A stretch of 64,000 nt of DNA from Ignavibacteriales bacterium (GCA_026390595.1 JAPLFQ010000021.1:186001-250000); one strand, 5' to 3'. Positions 25,671 to 35,652 are shown, numbered from the stretch's first letter. Notes: generated by a model from the sequence alone, not told the origin. Program-made: numbers and translations.

Positions 25671-27491
25671 CTATGATTGCTCCACAAACCCCTTGTCTGA
25701 CCAAAGCCTGTTGACAACGTAGAGCAGCGCGGATCCACTTACCACAAAGACCGCAAGGAGCATGAGAGCAGTCTCGGTTCGTCCGTAGAGGAAGTTCCCC
25801 ACGGTAAAGAGGGCGGACCAGATGGCGGCGCTCCCGGCGACCCATCCGAGCAAAGCCATGGGAATGTTCTCATGTGTTGCCCGCGCTTCCGCCTCTGACA
25901 CACCTGCTTCTGCGCGTATTCTCTTCCAGCCAGGACCGAAGGGGCGGACTTTCTTGTAGAAATCAATGAGCGTTTTGCGATCGGTCTCCGGACCGACGTA
26001 CACTGTGACAAGCCAGCAAACCGTTGTAAAGGCGATGGTGACCAACAACGCGGCATGTGTCGAGAAGTGGATGCCGTTCCTGGCAAGGATCAAAAGGGCG
26101 ATGGATACAGCGAAGGAACTTACCATTGCCACAACTTCGCACCAGGCGTTGATGCGCCACCAGAACCAACGGACAAGGTACAGCAAGCCCGTGCCGGCGC
26201 CCACCTGGAGTATGATGTCGAATGCGTCTTTTGCCGTGTCGAGCAGGAACACCATCCCCGAGGCTGAGAAGAACAGTATGATGGTTCCCATCCGTCCGGC
26301 AAAAACATAGTGTTTCTCCGTGGCGTCCTTCTTGATGAACCGCCGATAAAAGTCGTGGACAAGGTATGATGCTCCCCAGTTCAAATGAGTGAGGATCGTA
26401 GATGAGTTGGCCGCGATCAATCCCCCCACCATCAAACCGATGAACCCGACGGGCAGGAACTTGAGCATCGCCGGAAAAGCGATGTCGTGACCCAGAAGTT
26501 TGGGATCGAGATTTGGAAACGCAGCCTGGATATCGGACAATTGCGGATAGACGATGATGGATGCCAACCCCGTCAGAATCCACGGCCATGGGCGCAGAAC
26601 ATAGTGCGCGATGTTGAAAAACAACACCGCTCCGAGTGCGTCTTTTTCAGATTTCGAAGCAAGCATCCGCTGTGCAATGTAGCTTCCGCCTCCCGGCTCT
26701 GCACCGGGGTACCACACAGCCCACCATTGGACGGCGATCGGCATGATGAAAATCGCAATCGCCATGTCCCAGTTGTTCGTGAAATCAGGCAGGATGTTAA
26801 GATAATTCAGTCCGCCGGGTCCTTTGATTGTGGAGAGCTTGTCGACAAGGCCGGTCAAGCCGCCGACCTGCGGCAGGTTGACCGCAAAGTACGCGGCGGC
26901 AATCACTGCGGTCATCTTGATGAAAAATTGCACCATGTCAATCACGAGTACGCCCCAGAGGCCCGAGTGTGTCGCGAACACGACATTGAGCGCCCCCACA
27001 AACAACAAGGTTTGCCACCGTTCCATGCCAAACAGAATGGCCGCGATCTTGCAGGCCGCAAGGTTGACCGACGCCATGATCATGCAATTGAAGAAGAAAC
27101 CCAGGTAGACCGAACGAAAGCCGCGGACGAGGCTCGCGGCCTTGCCTGAGTACCGGAGCTCGTAGAATTCCAGATCGGTCATCACTCCAGATCGCCGCCA
27201 CAGCCGCGCGTAGAAGAAAACGGTTGCAACACCTGTCAGCACGAATGCCCACCAGACCCAGTTCCCCGCAACACCGTTGCGCCTGACAATATCCGTCACG
27301 AGGTTCGGCGTGTCGCTGCTGAATGTCGTGGCAACCATGGAGAGACCGGCCAGCCACCAAGGCACAGCTCTGCCGGAGGCGAAGAACTCCGAGGTGCTTT
27401 TCCCCGCACGCCTGCCAAAAAACAATGCCGGCAGAAAACAGACAACGAGTGTCGCAGCGACAATGATCCAATCGACGAGCTGTAGGTGCAT
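25671..27491 (-). CDS. Sodium:solute symporter (SSS family)
   Basis: A 606-residue inner-membrane transporter with about 14 hydrophobic helices. The pattern GRRAGKSTSEFFASGRAVPWWLAGLSMVATTFSSDTP is the classic N-terminal SSS signature, where small polar residues form the sodium site. A cytoplasmic insert near residues 490-530 precedes the last two helices. Members import sugars, amino acids or carboxylates with Na+; the glycosidases elsewhere in the window make a sugar plausible but unproven. The ATG has AAAGGA upstream. Confidence 0.9.
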   Translation of the reverse strand: MHLQLVDWIIVAATLVVCFLPALFFGRRAGKSTSEFFASGRAVPWWLAGLSMVATTFSSDTPNLVTDIVRRNGVAGNWVWWAFVLTGVATVFFYARLWRRSGVMTDLEFYELRYSGKAASLVRGFRSVYLGFFFNCMIMASVNLAACKIAAILFGMERWQTLLFVGALNVVFATHSGLWGVLVIDMVQFFIKMTAVIAAAYFAVNLPQVGGLTGLVDKLSTIKGPGGLNYLNILPDFTNNWDMAIAIFIMPIAVQWWAVWYPGAEPGGGSYIAQRMLASKSEKDALGAVLFFNIAHYVLRPWPWILTGLASIIVYPQLSDIQAAFPNLDPKLLGHDIAFPAMLKFLPVGFIGLMVGGLIAANSSTILTHLNWGASYLVHDFYRRFIKKDATEKHYVFAGRMGTIILFFSASGMVFLLDTAKDAFDIILQVGAGTGLLYLVRWFWWRINAWCEVVAMVSSFAVSIALLILARNGIHFSTHAALLVTIAFTTVCWLVTVYVGPETDRKTLIDFYKKVRPFGPGWKRIRAEAGVSEAEARATHENIPMALLGWVAGSAAIWSALFTVGNFLYGRTETALMLLAVFVVSGSALLYVVNRLWSDKGFVEQS

Positions 27492-27563
27492 GCGATCAGT
27501 CCTTTCTCTGTGTTGATGTCCGAATTCTCATCATACCTCTCGAAGCAAGAAGCCGGCAATCGT

Positions 27564-28208
27564 TCATGGCTTCGGATATCCCACTGTCTGCGCAAGCAGG
27601 ATTCTTTGCTCGGGCCGCAGGTTCATTTCTTTTGCCAGCAAGGGACGGTCGACCAGCCCCCGGACGACGACCGAGAGCCCTTGTGACGCGCAATAAAGGT
27701 ACACATTTTGAGCAATGAAACCAGCGTCTGCTGCACTGTACAAGGCCCTGTCCTCTTCCGACGCGTTTTTCATCCTGGCTGCGTCGGCAACATACACAAA
27801 TGCTACCGGCGCGTCTTTGACAAATGGCTGCTTCCCCGTCGCTTCACGAAGATCCTTCGCGACAACCGGCGCAAGAATGTGAGATTTCGCTTCGTACACA
27901 TACATCGCTTCCGGCAGAGCCACGTAGATGTCAATTTCCTGCCAGTTCATCGCAGACGGCGCCGTCCTTTTCCCAGACTCCGGACGGTTGATGCCATACG
28001 CCGCCCAGAGAAGATTCGACAGTTCCTGAAGCGGGAGAGGTTTCGAATCGAAGATCCGCGACGACTGACGCGCTTTGAGCGCTTGCATGAGCGGCTTGCC
28101 AATTTCCTGCTGAGGGGCGGGCAGCTGAATAGTCTTTGGCCCTTGAGCATACCCGAGGGTCAACCCTGCAACACACATCAAGACAACGGTGCTTCGGAAT
28201 GCGTTCAC
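27564..28208 (-). CDS. Exported nitroreductase/SagB-type flavoprotein
   Basis: A 214-residue nitroreductase-fold protein, FMN-dependent in this family. It has an Arg-Ser-Ser-Arg FMN-phosphate segment (LKARQSSRIF), LSNLLWAAYGINR, and the later QNVYLYCASQGLSVVVRG and LAQTVGYPKP segments typical of SagB/ThcOx-like members. Unusually a clear signal peptide precedes it (cleaved near GYAQG). The start is GTG at 28208 with GGGAGG upstream. A periplasmic flavoprotein is inferred; the substrate is unknown. It is about 70 bp upstream of the symporter gene. Confidence 0.8.
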   Translation of the reverse strand: MNAFRSTVVLMCVAGLTLGYAQGPKTIQLPAPQQEIGKPLMQALKARQSSRIFDSKPLPLQELSNLLWAAYGINRPESGKRTAPSAMNWQEIDIYVALPEAMYVYEAKSHILAPVVAKDLREATGKQPFVKDAPVAFVYVADAARMKNASEEDRALYSAADAGFIAQNVYLYCASQGLSVVVRGLVDRPLLAKEMNLRPEQRILLAQTVGYPKP

Positions 28209-28412
28209 GGTATCCTCCCGTTCCTGATCCGATTCGCTGAAGAAGCCGGTGAGCTCATGGATACGATCTTGCGCAGACTACGTCGTCATCCGACTACAGC
28301 GTAGAACAAGAATTTGCAGCGGTGATAGGGTTGGTACAATCGATGGTTCAGAAGCGAAGCTAGCAGAGTTTTTGTTGAAAGGCAACCGCAGCCGCCGGTG
28401 CCCGCGCTGAAG

Positions 28413-29519
28413 TCAGAAAAAGTACTTCTTCAGGATACCGATCATGACAGTCTCGAAGTAGCTTGCCTGCTCGGTGGTCACGTTGTCGTCTCCGATCGTT
28501 ACGATAATCATGTTCTTCGCCGGGATAACAAAGACAAACTGACCGGCGAACCCGGCTGCCATGAAGATCGAGTCCCTGGAATCGTAGTTATTCCACCAGA
28601 GATATCCATAGTTCACTGATGGAAGGTCGCCCCATGCGTGGTTCGCACTGTTGCGCGGGACAAGCGTCTGCTGAATCCATTGCCGGGAGACGATTTGCGT
28701 GCCGTCGATCATTCCGTTGTGGAGGTAGAGCTGCCCCAACCGGGCGAGATCGCGGGGGGTGAAACTCATCCCCGTGCCGCCTGCATACACGCCCTGCGGA
28801 TCCTTCAACCAGGCCCGGACAGAGATCTTCAGGGGAGTGAACAGATATCGTTCTGCGAAGTCATACGAGGATATCCCGGATGCCCGTGTGATGATTCCGG
28901 ACAGAAGGTTGACGTTCGGAGTGGTGTAGAGGAATTGTTCCCCGGGTGCATATTTGAGGGGAAGCTTGAGAGTCGTGTACATCCAGTTGACGTTGTCGCT
29001 GTACAGCGACGTATGGTCAGCTGTCTCGTTCCAATCGATGCCGCTCTTCATCGTGAGGAAGTGTTCAAGCGTCCAGTTTCGCTTTCGCGGGTCGATGCCT
29101 GTCGTGTCGAAGTCGGGAAAGTAGCTGAGCACCCTCTCCTGCGCTGACCGGATAATTCCTTTGTCGATAGCTATCCCCAACAGGGCGGAGGTAAAGCTCT
29201 TCGATGCCGAATGAATCTCGTAGTCGTTCTCCTTCTGAAATCGGCTGTAATATTCAACGACGAGTGTATCATTCTTGATGACGAGAAGACTGAGGATGAA
29301 CGGATTTGCTTTGGTCTCTTTGAGCGCCAGGGAGACTTTTGCAGTATCGAGGCCCTGAACTGTCGGCGAGGAAGTGGGCCACGCGTACGGGTCACGGTAC
29401 GTGAACCTGGTATCGGAGCCACTGTCCGGCGCCGCAGGGCTGTTGCTGCAGCCCGAAGCGGTCAGGAGCACAGACACGAGAAGAACGATACCCGGTATGC
29501 ACAGGTTTCTATATGTCAC
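28413..29519 (-). CDS. Class C beta-lactamase-like serine hydrolase lipoprotein
   Basis: A 368-residue lipoprotein (lipobox LTASGC, residue 24) of the serine beta-lactamase/transpeptidase family (AmpC-like, COG1680). The active-site SxxK is SASKSFTS, and a Tyr-x-Asn equivalent is probably YSDN. The core continues with PGEQFLYTTPNVNLLSGIITRASG and the late GYLWWNN segment. The start is GTG at 29519, preceded by GAAGGA; earlier in-frame starts have no signal peptide. Such proteins are often esterases or D-aminopeptidases rather than antibiotic-degrading enzymes. Confidence 0.85.
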   Translation of the reverse strand: MTYRNLCIPGIVLLVSVLLTASGCSNSPAAPDSGSDTRFTYRDPYAWPTSSPTVQGLDTAKVSLALKETKANPFILSLLVIKNDTLVVEYYSRFQKENDYEIHSASKSFTSALLGIAIDKGIIRSAQERVLSYFPDFDTTGIDPRKRNWTLEHFLTMKSGIDWNETADHTSLYSDNVNWMYTTLKLPLKYAPGEQFLYTTPNVNLLSGIITRASGISSYDFAERYLFTPLKISVRAWLKDPQGVYAGGTGMSFTPRDLARLGQLYLHNGMIDGTQIVSRQWIQQTLVPRNSANHAWGDLPSVNYGYLWWNNYDSRDSIFMAAGFAGQFVFVIPAKNMIIVTIGDDNVTTEQASYFETVMIGILKKYFF

Positions 29520-29622
29520 ATGGATTCCTTCAGAACGACAGGTATAATGATCAACGAATATCTTCCGGTATCTGTTCCCTGAGGGGCAATACTGGGACCA
29601 GTTGTGCATTTCACCGGACATC

Positions 29623-29659
29623 AAAAAAAAGCTCCTCATCGAAAACGAGGATGAGGAGC
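29623..29659 (-). terminator. Intrinsic terminator after the Ser/Thr kinase gene
   Basis: Perfect 10-bp stem GCTCCTCATC (29631-29640) and GATGAGGAGC (29650-29659) with a 9-base loop. On the minus strand it is followed by eight T (29630-29623). It lies 33 bp downstream of the kinase stop and upstream of the next minus-strand gene. Confidence 0.92.
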
Positions 29660-29691
29660 TGGGGCATAGGATACTTGATTCAGCAAATCGC

Positions 29692-32481
29692 CTATCGTTT
29701 CTTGAGGAGCTCTGTCCAATTATTCAGAATCACCGTCGGACCGCTCGACTCGTCAAACGAATTAACGATGATTTTCGATCCGTCACGGGATACGTCGTAA
29801 TTCCCCGCATACGAGGGCGCACTGACCCTGAACAGTGGAGTGACGTTCACGGCCTGCATTGTAGGGCCAGCTGGTTTCACCTGCGCGACCACAAGTTTGG
29901 AGTCGAGGGTGAGATAGAATATCTCTGTGCCGTTACTAGCCCAACGAGGCCCCCTCCCCCCCGTCCGTTCCTGACCACCTTGGAAGGAGATTGGCTCCGG
30001 GTTTAGAGGTCCCGGGAAAGGAGTCACGTAGATTTCACTCTGCTTTGTTTGTTCAGAACAAAAAGCCATCCATTTCCCATCCGGCGAGAACCTCGGATCC
30101 CATTCGTTTTCCTCAAACTCCAAGAATGGTCGGATCGTGTTCTTGCCATCCATACTAAGCGTTAGGATGTCGCTCTGATTCCCTGGGTGTAGTTGATTGG
30201 CGCTGCCGACAAAAGCAAGATACCGTCCATCCGGAGAGCAATCGAAGGGTTGTATTGAACAGTACTGTGCCCACGCTGGTATCAGAACTTCTTGTGCTCC
30301 TGATAAGAGGCTTTTTCGGTAGAGTTCAAACGCTGCACCTCCTCCGCAGTTTTTTGACAATGTATTGCGGTTAGAACAAAAGAACATTTCCTTTCCATCG
30401 CGCGTCCAGACCGGGAGTCGGTCTTGCCCTTTACTGTACGCGACTCGTTTCTTTTCGAAGGTTAGAAGGTCATAGGTCCAGATATGAGGGAGCCCTTCCA
30501 GCGAATCGACAACCGCATATGCAACCTTGTTTCCGTCTGGACTGAACCTTACATCGCAGTACGCAGCTCGCTGTCCAAAGACACTCGGCCCCCCCGTCAT
30601 GGTTCTGCCTCCTACAGCACCAATTTCTCTGCCGGTCCGATCGTAAATAACTAGTCGAGTCATCGACGAAGTCGGCGGTTTTTGGTAGATGAGCGTTGGA
30701 CTATTTGACGCTGCAAACACTCCCCCACCATCCACACCGTTTATCTGCACCTCCGCAATAGGAATGCTCTCTCCTGAAATCGAAAGTGCTCCAAGGTCGA
30801 AGGGGACTGCCATCAAGTTCCTGTTGTTCATATTCTGATACAGCAAGAAACCGTTGGAAAATACAGCGTTTGATGTCGCTTTGAGAATTGTCTTTCGTTC
30901 TCTTGATCGAATCGATCCTACACAGATTTCATCCGGATTTGGGCCCAAGCCCGTAAAAATTGTTCTGGCCAGGAAAAAGAAATGAACGCCATCAGGGAGG
31001 AAAGAAGGATATTGATGGTAAATTTCTTTTTTTGCAGAATCGCGTTCCGTTACTGCTACGACATTTCCTCCATGTTCTGAAACGGTATAGATGGGCTCGC
31101 TTCGGGAAGAAGCAAAGAGTATCAATCCGTCTCTGTTCCAAGATCCACCGAGACCGTAGTTTGCGACGCATATGTCTTTGACCACCCCACTCTCGACGTC
31201 GATTCTCTTCAGCATTGAGCCCGAGAAGAAGCCGATAGACTGACCATCAGGTGACCAGAACGGGTACGACGCGCCTTCTGTATTGTTCAGGGCTCGACCT
31301 ACGAGCTCATCGGTCTTGCGAATCCACAGGTATTTTAGGTCATTGCGCTGGCGTATCACGTACGCGATGCGACGACTGTCAGGCGATAACGCCGGAGGCC
31401 CGGCATGCGCACCAACAAAATAGAACTGGCAGTTCTCAGGCCTAGTTAGTTCCCCCAAAATGGGAAATGGTGTTTCTTTGGTTTCCTTGGAGAGTTCGCG
31501 AAACGTAAGATAGATGACGATGCAGAGCAACGCCGCCGAGATTGCCATCCATGTCTGCCGGGATCGATATCTTGGCGATCTGGAACCAGGATACATCTTT
31601 GAAAGCGACGGGCTGTCTCCACGCCCTGTGTGGGAGTACGATCCGCTCATCTGCCTTAACGTCTTCATCTCCCGCTTGATGTGCCGGCAATCAACGGAGA
31701 CATCCTTCACGGCCTGATACCGCTCCTCAGGATCTTTTTCGAGGCACTTCGTCACAAGCTGCTGTATCTCCGGATCGATGTCCGATGTACCGTTGGTCAG
31801 AGGCGGTGGATCGGCACTCATGATCTCGTACAACAATGCCCCTTCGTGTTCCCCCTTGAACGGCGGATTGCCGGTGAGCATCTCGTAGAGAAGAACACCG
31901 AGCGACCAAATGTCTGACCGCGCGTCGCTCTCCTGGCCCTGAACCTGTTCGGGGGCCATGTACGAAAGCGTACCGACTGTAGCTCCTGTTTGCGTCAGTT
32001 TCGTTTCGCCTTTGAGTTTTGCCAGACCGAAGTCGAGGATCTTGGCAATTCCTTCTTTCGTCACGAGCACGTTTGCCGGCTTGATGTCCCGGTGGATGAT
32101 CTCTGCGGCGTGAGCTTTGGCGAGGCCGTCTGCGATCTGCGCAGCGAGCTCGAGTGCCTGTTCCGCTTTCAATCGCCCGCGGGCGATTTTCTTCTTCAGC
32201 GTCTCCCCTTCATAGAACGACATTACGATGTACGTGTCTCCATCGTCTGTCTGCCCGATATCATGAACAGCACAGATATTCGGATGCTCGATCTTGGACG
32301 CTGCCTGCGCTTCGTGGAGAAAACGGGTTTTGGCTTGCTGGTCGGAGGTCAGTTCAGACGGAAGAAATTTTAGCGCCACAATGCGCTTGAGGGTAATGTC
32401 CTCGGCTTTGTAGACAACGCCCATCCCCCCACCACCGAGCTTCTCGAGGATTTTGTAGTGAGAGATGATCGCCCCGATCAT
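29692..32481 (-). CDS. Membrane Ser/Thr protein kinase with C-terminal WD40-like (PD40/TolB) propeller
   Basis: A 929-residue Hanks-type kinase. The glycine loop is LGGGGMGVVYK, the ATP lysine Lys38, the catalytic loop HRDIKPANVL (Asp132), the metal-binding DFG at 150-152, and the activation segment ends MAPEQ. A membrane helix (about 313-331) separates it from an extracytoplasmic region of some 590 residues. That region has repeated TolB-like strands such as ALSPDSRRIAYV, FSPDGNKVAYAV, CSPDGRYLAFVG and FSPDGKWMAFCS. The propeller is likely the sensor or partner-binding part. This kinase-propeller layout is common in Acidobacteria and Ignavibacteria. A terminator follows the gene. Confidence 0.93.
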   Translation of the reverse strand: MIGAIISHYKILEKLGGGGMGVVYKAEDITLKRIVALKFLPSELTSDQQAKTRFLHEAQAASKIEHPNICAVHDIGQTDDGDTYIVMSFYEGETLKKKIARGRLKAEQALELAAQIADGLAKAHAAEIIHRDIKPANVLVTKEGIAKILDFGLAKLKGETKLTQTGATVGTLSYMAPEQVQGQESDARSDIWSLGVLLYEMLTGNPPFKGEHEGALLYEIMSADPPPLTNGTSDIDPEIQQLVTKCLEKDPEERYQAVKDVSVDCRHIKREMKTLRQMSGSYSHTGRGDSPSLSKMYPGSRSPRYRSRQTWMAISAALLCIVIYLTFRELSKETKETPFPILGELTRPENCQFYFVGAHAGPPALSPDSRRIAYVIRQRNDLKYLWIRKTDELVGRALNNTEGASYPFWSPDGQSIGFFSGSMLKRIDVESGVVKDICVANYGLGGSWNRDGLILFASSRSEPIYTVSEHGGNVVAVTERDSAKKEIYHQYPSFLPDGVHFFFLARTIFTGLGPNPDEICVGSIRSRERKTILKATSNAVFSNGFLLYQNMNNRNLMAVPFDLGALSISGESIPIAEVQINGVDGGGVFAASNSPTLIYQKPPTSSMTRLVIYDRTGREIGAVGGRTMTGGPSVFGQRAAYCDVRFSPDGNKVAYAVVDSLEGLPHIWTYDLLTFEKKRVAYSKGQDRLPVWTRDGKEMFFCSNRNTLSKNCGGGAAFELYRKSLLSGAQEVLIPAWAQYCSIQPFDCSPDGRYLAFVGSANQLHPGNQSDILTLSMDGKNTIRPFLEFEENEWDPRFSPDGKWMAFCSEQTKQSEIYVTPFPGPLNPEPISFQGGQERTGGRGPRWASNGTEIFYLTLDSKLVVAQVKPAGPTMQAVNVTPLFRVSAPSYAGNYDVSRDGSKIIVNSFDESSGPTVILNNWTELLKKR

Positions 32482-33039
32482 AGGTTTTTCCTTTGATGAG
32501 AATCGGGACTGCGTGTGAATGCAGCAATGCTATGGCAGGAACTGGATCAGTGCATCGGACCTCGAGTAACGACCCGGGTGGGTCATCGGACGGCGCTTGA
32601 TACGGTACAATTCTCCACATTTCGCGTGACAAAGTCAATCGCGGAAAGTACCGACAAGAACCTGTTGCGGGAAGTACCGACAAGAATCTGCCCTGTTCCA
32701 TTAGTTGAACAGCGGGATTCCGGTGTCGATTACGGGACAGCGAGGCAGAGAAAGCATCCGCAGGAAAAAGCCATATTCCGTCTGGGCAAGATCTAAGGAA
32801 GAAACCTTAGCAGGAGAATGAGACTAAAAAGGCTCTATTACCTTGCAGATCCGCTGCAATCGGGCGCGCAAATATCGAGATGGGCCACCTGGGCAAGAGA
32901 AGGACCGATCGCCACCAGGATCATCGAAAGAAATTCGGAGATCGCCCCTTGGATGATCTTTTTCAGTTGTCAAGTATCAAGACGCCGAGTTTCAGGTTAT
33001 CGACATACTTGAATTTGACTTTCTGCACCAGACCCCGTG
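32482..33039. other. 558-bp intergenic region between kinase and MFS genes
   Basis: No gene was supported. The 15-mer AAGTACCGACAAGAA occurs twice, at 32646-32660 and 32672-32686, 26 bp apart and about 165-200 bp upstream of the kinase start. This could be a tandem operator or promoter repeat. A short minus-strand open stretch just after the MFS stop (about 32950-33038) has no start or recognisable product. Confidence 0.45.
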
Positions 33040-34308
33040 TCAGTGCTTTCGCAGCTTCGGGTAAAACACCCAAATTGCGACAGCTGCTGCGAGTGCGATC
33101 AACCCGTTGATGATGACTGTTTCGGCCAAACCGAACCGGGCCGCCAGCTCACCGGACCAAAGTGCACCGATAGGCATGAAGCCGAAAAAGATCCATGTGT
33201 AAGCTCCCATCACACGACCACGGAGGTGTTCGGGTGTCGAGGTCTGGACGAGTGCGTTCGCGAGATTCATCACCATGATTGTTCCTACGCCGATGCCGGC
33301 CATCACCACGTATGAAGCAGGCAGCCAGTGAATGGTGGCGAACACGAGCAGGAGTACGGGAGCAAGGAACGTTCCAAACGTCACCAGTTTCCCACGATAC
33401 GTAATCCGCCCAAGCGTCGCGATCACCAGCGCCCCCATCAGTGAACCCATACCGCGGGCCGAGTTGAGAAAACCGTTCGTCGTCGCATCACCGCCGAGGA
33501 TGGTCACGGACCAGGCAGGGATCAGCGTCGTGAGCGAAAGCGTGAACAAGCTGTTCAATGCGACAATGCCGATAATCACGCGTATGAGGTCGTGACGAAC
33601 AACGTAGAGAATCCCCTCTTTGAATTTTCCTTCTCCCTCACCCTCAGCAGGTGGGACATGCGGCTTGAGCTTCATCATCTGCAGCGCGATGATGACAGCA
33701 ATGAACGAAACGCCATTGATTGTGAAGCACCATGCCGGACCAAATAACGCGTATGTTATCCCGGCAACCGCAGGACCAATCGCCGTGGCCGTGTGGAACA
33801 TCGTCGCATTGAGCGCTATTGCGTTGGTCAGATATTCGCTGTCGACCATCTCACCAACGAATGCCTGGCGGGCCGGAGCATCGAACGCATTGGCAGTGCC
33901 CAGTCCGAACGAAAGAAGGACAACATGCCAGGGCTGGACAACGTGCAGGAAAGTCAGGGCGGCGAGTATAAACGCGAACAGCATCATGGCCGTTTGCGTG
34001 ATGATCATCAGCTTGCGGCGCGACATTCGGTCGGCGACAACGCCGCCATACAGCGTCAGGAGCCAGGCGGGAATCCCGGATGCAAATCCGACATAGCCGA
34101 GATAGGCGGGAGAATGGGTCAGCTCATAGATCAAGAACCCCTGAGCCGTGGTCTGCATCCACGTACCGAAGAGTGAGACTATCTGTCCCTGAAACCAGAG
34201 GCGGTAATTGGGAAACTGCAGAGCTGCAAACGTCTGATCCCTTCTCAATCTTCTAACGGGCTGACTTTCGCTTTGCTTCTGCTTTTTCGTCCACCTGCTT
34301 GAACTCAT
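33040..34308 (-). CDS. MFS transporter, EntS/MFS_3-like
   Basis: A 422-residue, 12-helix inner-membrane transporter of the major facilitator superfamily. The N-terminus LRRDQTFAALQFPNYRLWFQGQIVSLFGTWMQ is typical of the EntS/DUF894 (MFS_3) exporter subgroup, as are GVVADRMSRRK between helices 2 and 3 and HLRGRVMGAYTW in the second half. These proteins usually export siderophores or drugs. The ATG at 34308 is preferred; the frame extends 16 codons further. It is downstream of a UroD-like gene on the same strand. Confidence 0.9.
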   Translation of the reverse strand: MSSSRWTKKQKQSESQPVRRLRRDQTFAALQFPNYRLWFQGQIVSLFGTWMQTTAQGFLIYELTHSPAYLGYVGFASGIPAWLLTLYGGVVADRMSRRKLMIITQTAMMLFAFILAALTFLHVVQPWHVVLLSFGLGTANAFDAPARQAFVGEMVDSEYLTNAIALNATMFHTATAIGPAVAGITYALFGPAWCFTINGVSFIAVIIALQMMKLKPHVPPAEGEGEGKFKEGILYVVRHDLIRVIIGIVALNSLFTLSLTTLIPAWSVTILGGDATTNGFLNSARGMGSLMGALVIATLGRITYRGKLVTFGTFLAPVLLLVFATIHWLPASYVVMAGIGVGTIMVMNLANALVQTSTPEHLRGRVMGAYTWIFFGFMPIGALWSGELAARFGLAETVIINGLIALAAAVAIWVFYPKLRKH

Positions 34309-34400
34309 CTTACAAAGACCTTTCCCACGGCGGATGATCTCACGCACACACACCAAGGGGCTAAGCTGGATCCAAAAAACCAGCTTTGCTGTCTTGCTTG

Positions 34401-34420
34401 CCCCGACGTTCTTGTCGGGG
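34401..34420. repeat. Hairpin between UroD-like and MFS genes
   Basis: CCCCGAC (34401-34407) pairs with GTCGGGG (34414-34420) around a 6-base loop. It follows the stop of the UroD-like gene on the minus strand. No clear T-run is present, so it may be a weak terminator or RNA-processing structure. Confidence 0.45.
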
Positions 34421-34452
34421 GCGGCTTTGCGTGAGGATTCTTGAGATGAGTT

Positions 34453-35622
34453 CTAGTCATAGAATCCAAATTCATGAGCAGCTTCGTACATCGCCACAAT
34501 ATTTTCAGGAGGCACACCAGGCTGGATGTTGTGCACGTTGTTGAAGATGTATCCACCGCCAGGCCTGAAGATTTCCACGTTCTTCTTCACCTCCAGCCGA
34601 ACTACCTCAGGAGATGCGAACGGCAGAACGCGCTGGGAATCGATTCCTCCTCCCCAGAAGACGAGGTTTTTACCATACTTCAATTTCAGCGCCTTCGGAT
34701 CCATTCCCCGTGTGTTGATTTGAACGGGGTTCAGTATGTCGACACCCATCTCAATGAGGTCGGGAATGTAGACCGAACAATCACCGCATGTGTGATACCA
34801 AATCTTTGCCTTCGTGCGCTCTTTGATCGTGTCGATGACCTTCTGCTGACGCGGACGGACAACGTCCCGATAGAACTGGGGTGAAAACATCGGACCGTCC
34901 TGACCAGTAAGATCGTCTCCAATCATGATGATATCCAGCACATCTCCCACTTCGCCAAGGAAACCTTTCATCCACTCCACCCAGTAGTGAGACGTGCGAT
35001 CGAGAAGTGCTTCGCAGAACACGCGATCCTCGAGCACGTCAGCGAACCATTGCTCCATCCCGCGCAAATACCAGCAGATCTCGTACGTCACGCCTGAGAT
35101 TCCGCTCGAGAGGGCATATGGCGTAGTGTTACGCATCGAGAGCGCATGCTCGCGGACGCCGAAGAACCGGGTCGGATTGCCCCCATCCGGAAACGGATAC
35201 GATTCGAGATCTCGCAAACTCGCCGTGGCGAGCGGATGATGGGAAATGTCCATGTAGAGCATTTGGTCGTCGGGCATTGACCAGACGATCCCAAACTCGT
35301 CCTTCAGATCGTGCCAGCGCCTTCCATCCCTGACATGAAGTTCAATATTACCCTTGAATCCATCCGGCCCGTGGGCTGTGACGTAGCGGATGTCGACGTG
35401 GAATTTCTGAAGAATGGATTCCGAAGGGATCGCCAGCTGCTGGACCGGATCAAGCGTTCGGATCTCTTCCTGGAAGCCGAGGTGATCCAGGAGCGAGCTG
35501 TAGGCTTTCTTGTGGATCCCCGTTTGAAATCCGCCAAGGTCGATGGGGATGCGATCGGGTTCCTCATGATTGAGGGCTTTGATGACCCGTTCGCGGGATG
35601 TCATTTTTTCGGTGTGTCGCAT
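34453..35622 (-). CDS. Uroporphyrinogen decarboxylase-like (methyltransferase-type) protein
   Basis: A 389-residue TIM-barrel protein of the URO-D superfamily, closer to MtaA/MtbA-type methyltransferases than to HemE. The N-terminus MTSRERVIKALNHEEPDRIPIDLGG is characteristic. The metal-type motif HTCGDC is followed by DILNPVQINTRGMDP and VFWGGGIDSQ. The usual C-terminal Gly-Cys of corrinoid methyltransferases is absent; NNVHNIQPGVPPEN stands there instead, so a His may be the third metal ligand (inference). The ATG at 35622 has AAAGG upstream. It is related to the gene at 43142-44371, which shares the VHNI...VPPEN ending. Substrate unknown. Confidence 0.85.
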   Translation of the reverse strand: MRHTEKMTSRERVIKALNHEEPDRIPIDLGGFQTGIHKKAYSSLLDHLGFQEEIRTLDPVQQLAIPSESILQKFHVDIRYVTAHGPDGFKGNIELHVRDGRRWHDLKDEFGIVWSMPDDQMLYMDISHHPLATASLRDLESYPFPDGGNPTRFFGVREHALSMRNTTPYALSSGISGVTYEICWYLRGMEQWFADVLEDRVFCEALLDRTSHYWVEWMKGFLGEVGDVLDIIMIGDDLTGQDGPMFSPQFYRDVVRPRQQKVIDTIKERTKAKIWYHTCGDCSVYIPDLIEMGVDILNPVQINTRGMDPKALKLKYGKNLVFWGGGIDSQRVLPFASPEVVRLEVKKNVEIFRPGGGYIFNNVHNIQPGVPPENIVAMYEAAHEFGFYD

Positions 35623-35652
35623 TGGCCTTTCGAATGTTCCTGTTCGGCGTAA

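Noticed and set aside
32950-33038. Minus-strand open stretch after the MFS stop
   Set aside because: It is about 30 codons, overlaps the MFS end in another frame, and has no start or ribosome site.
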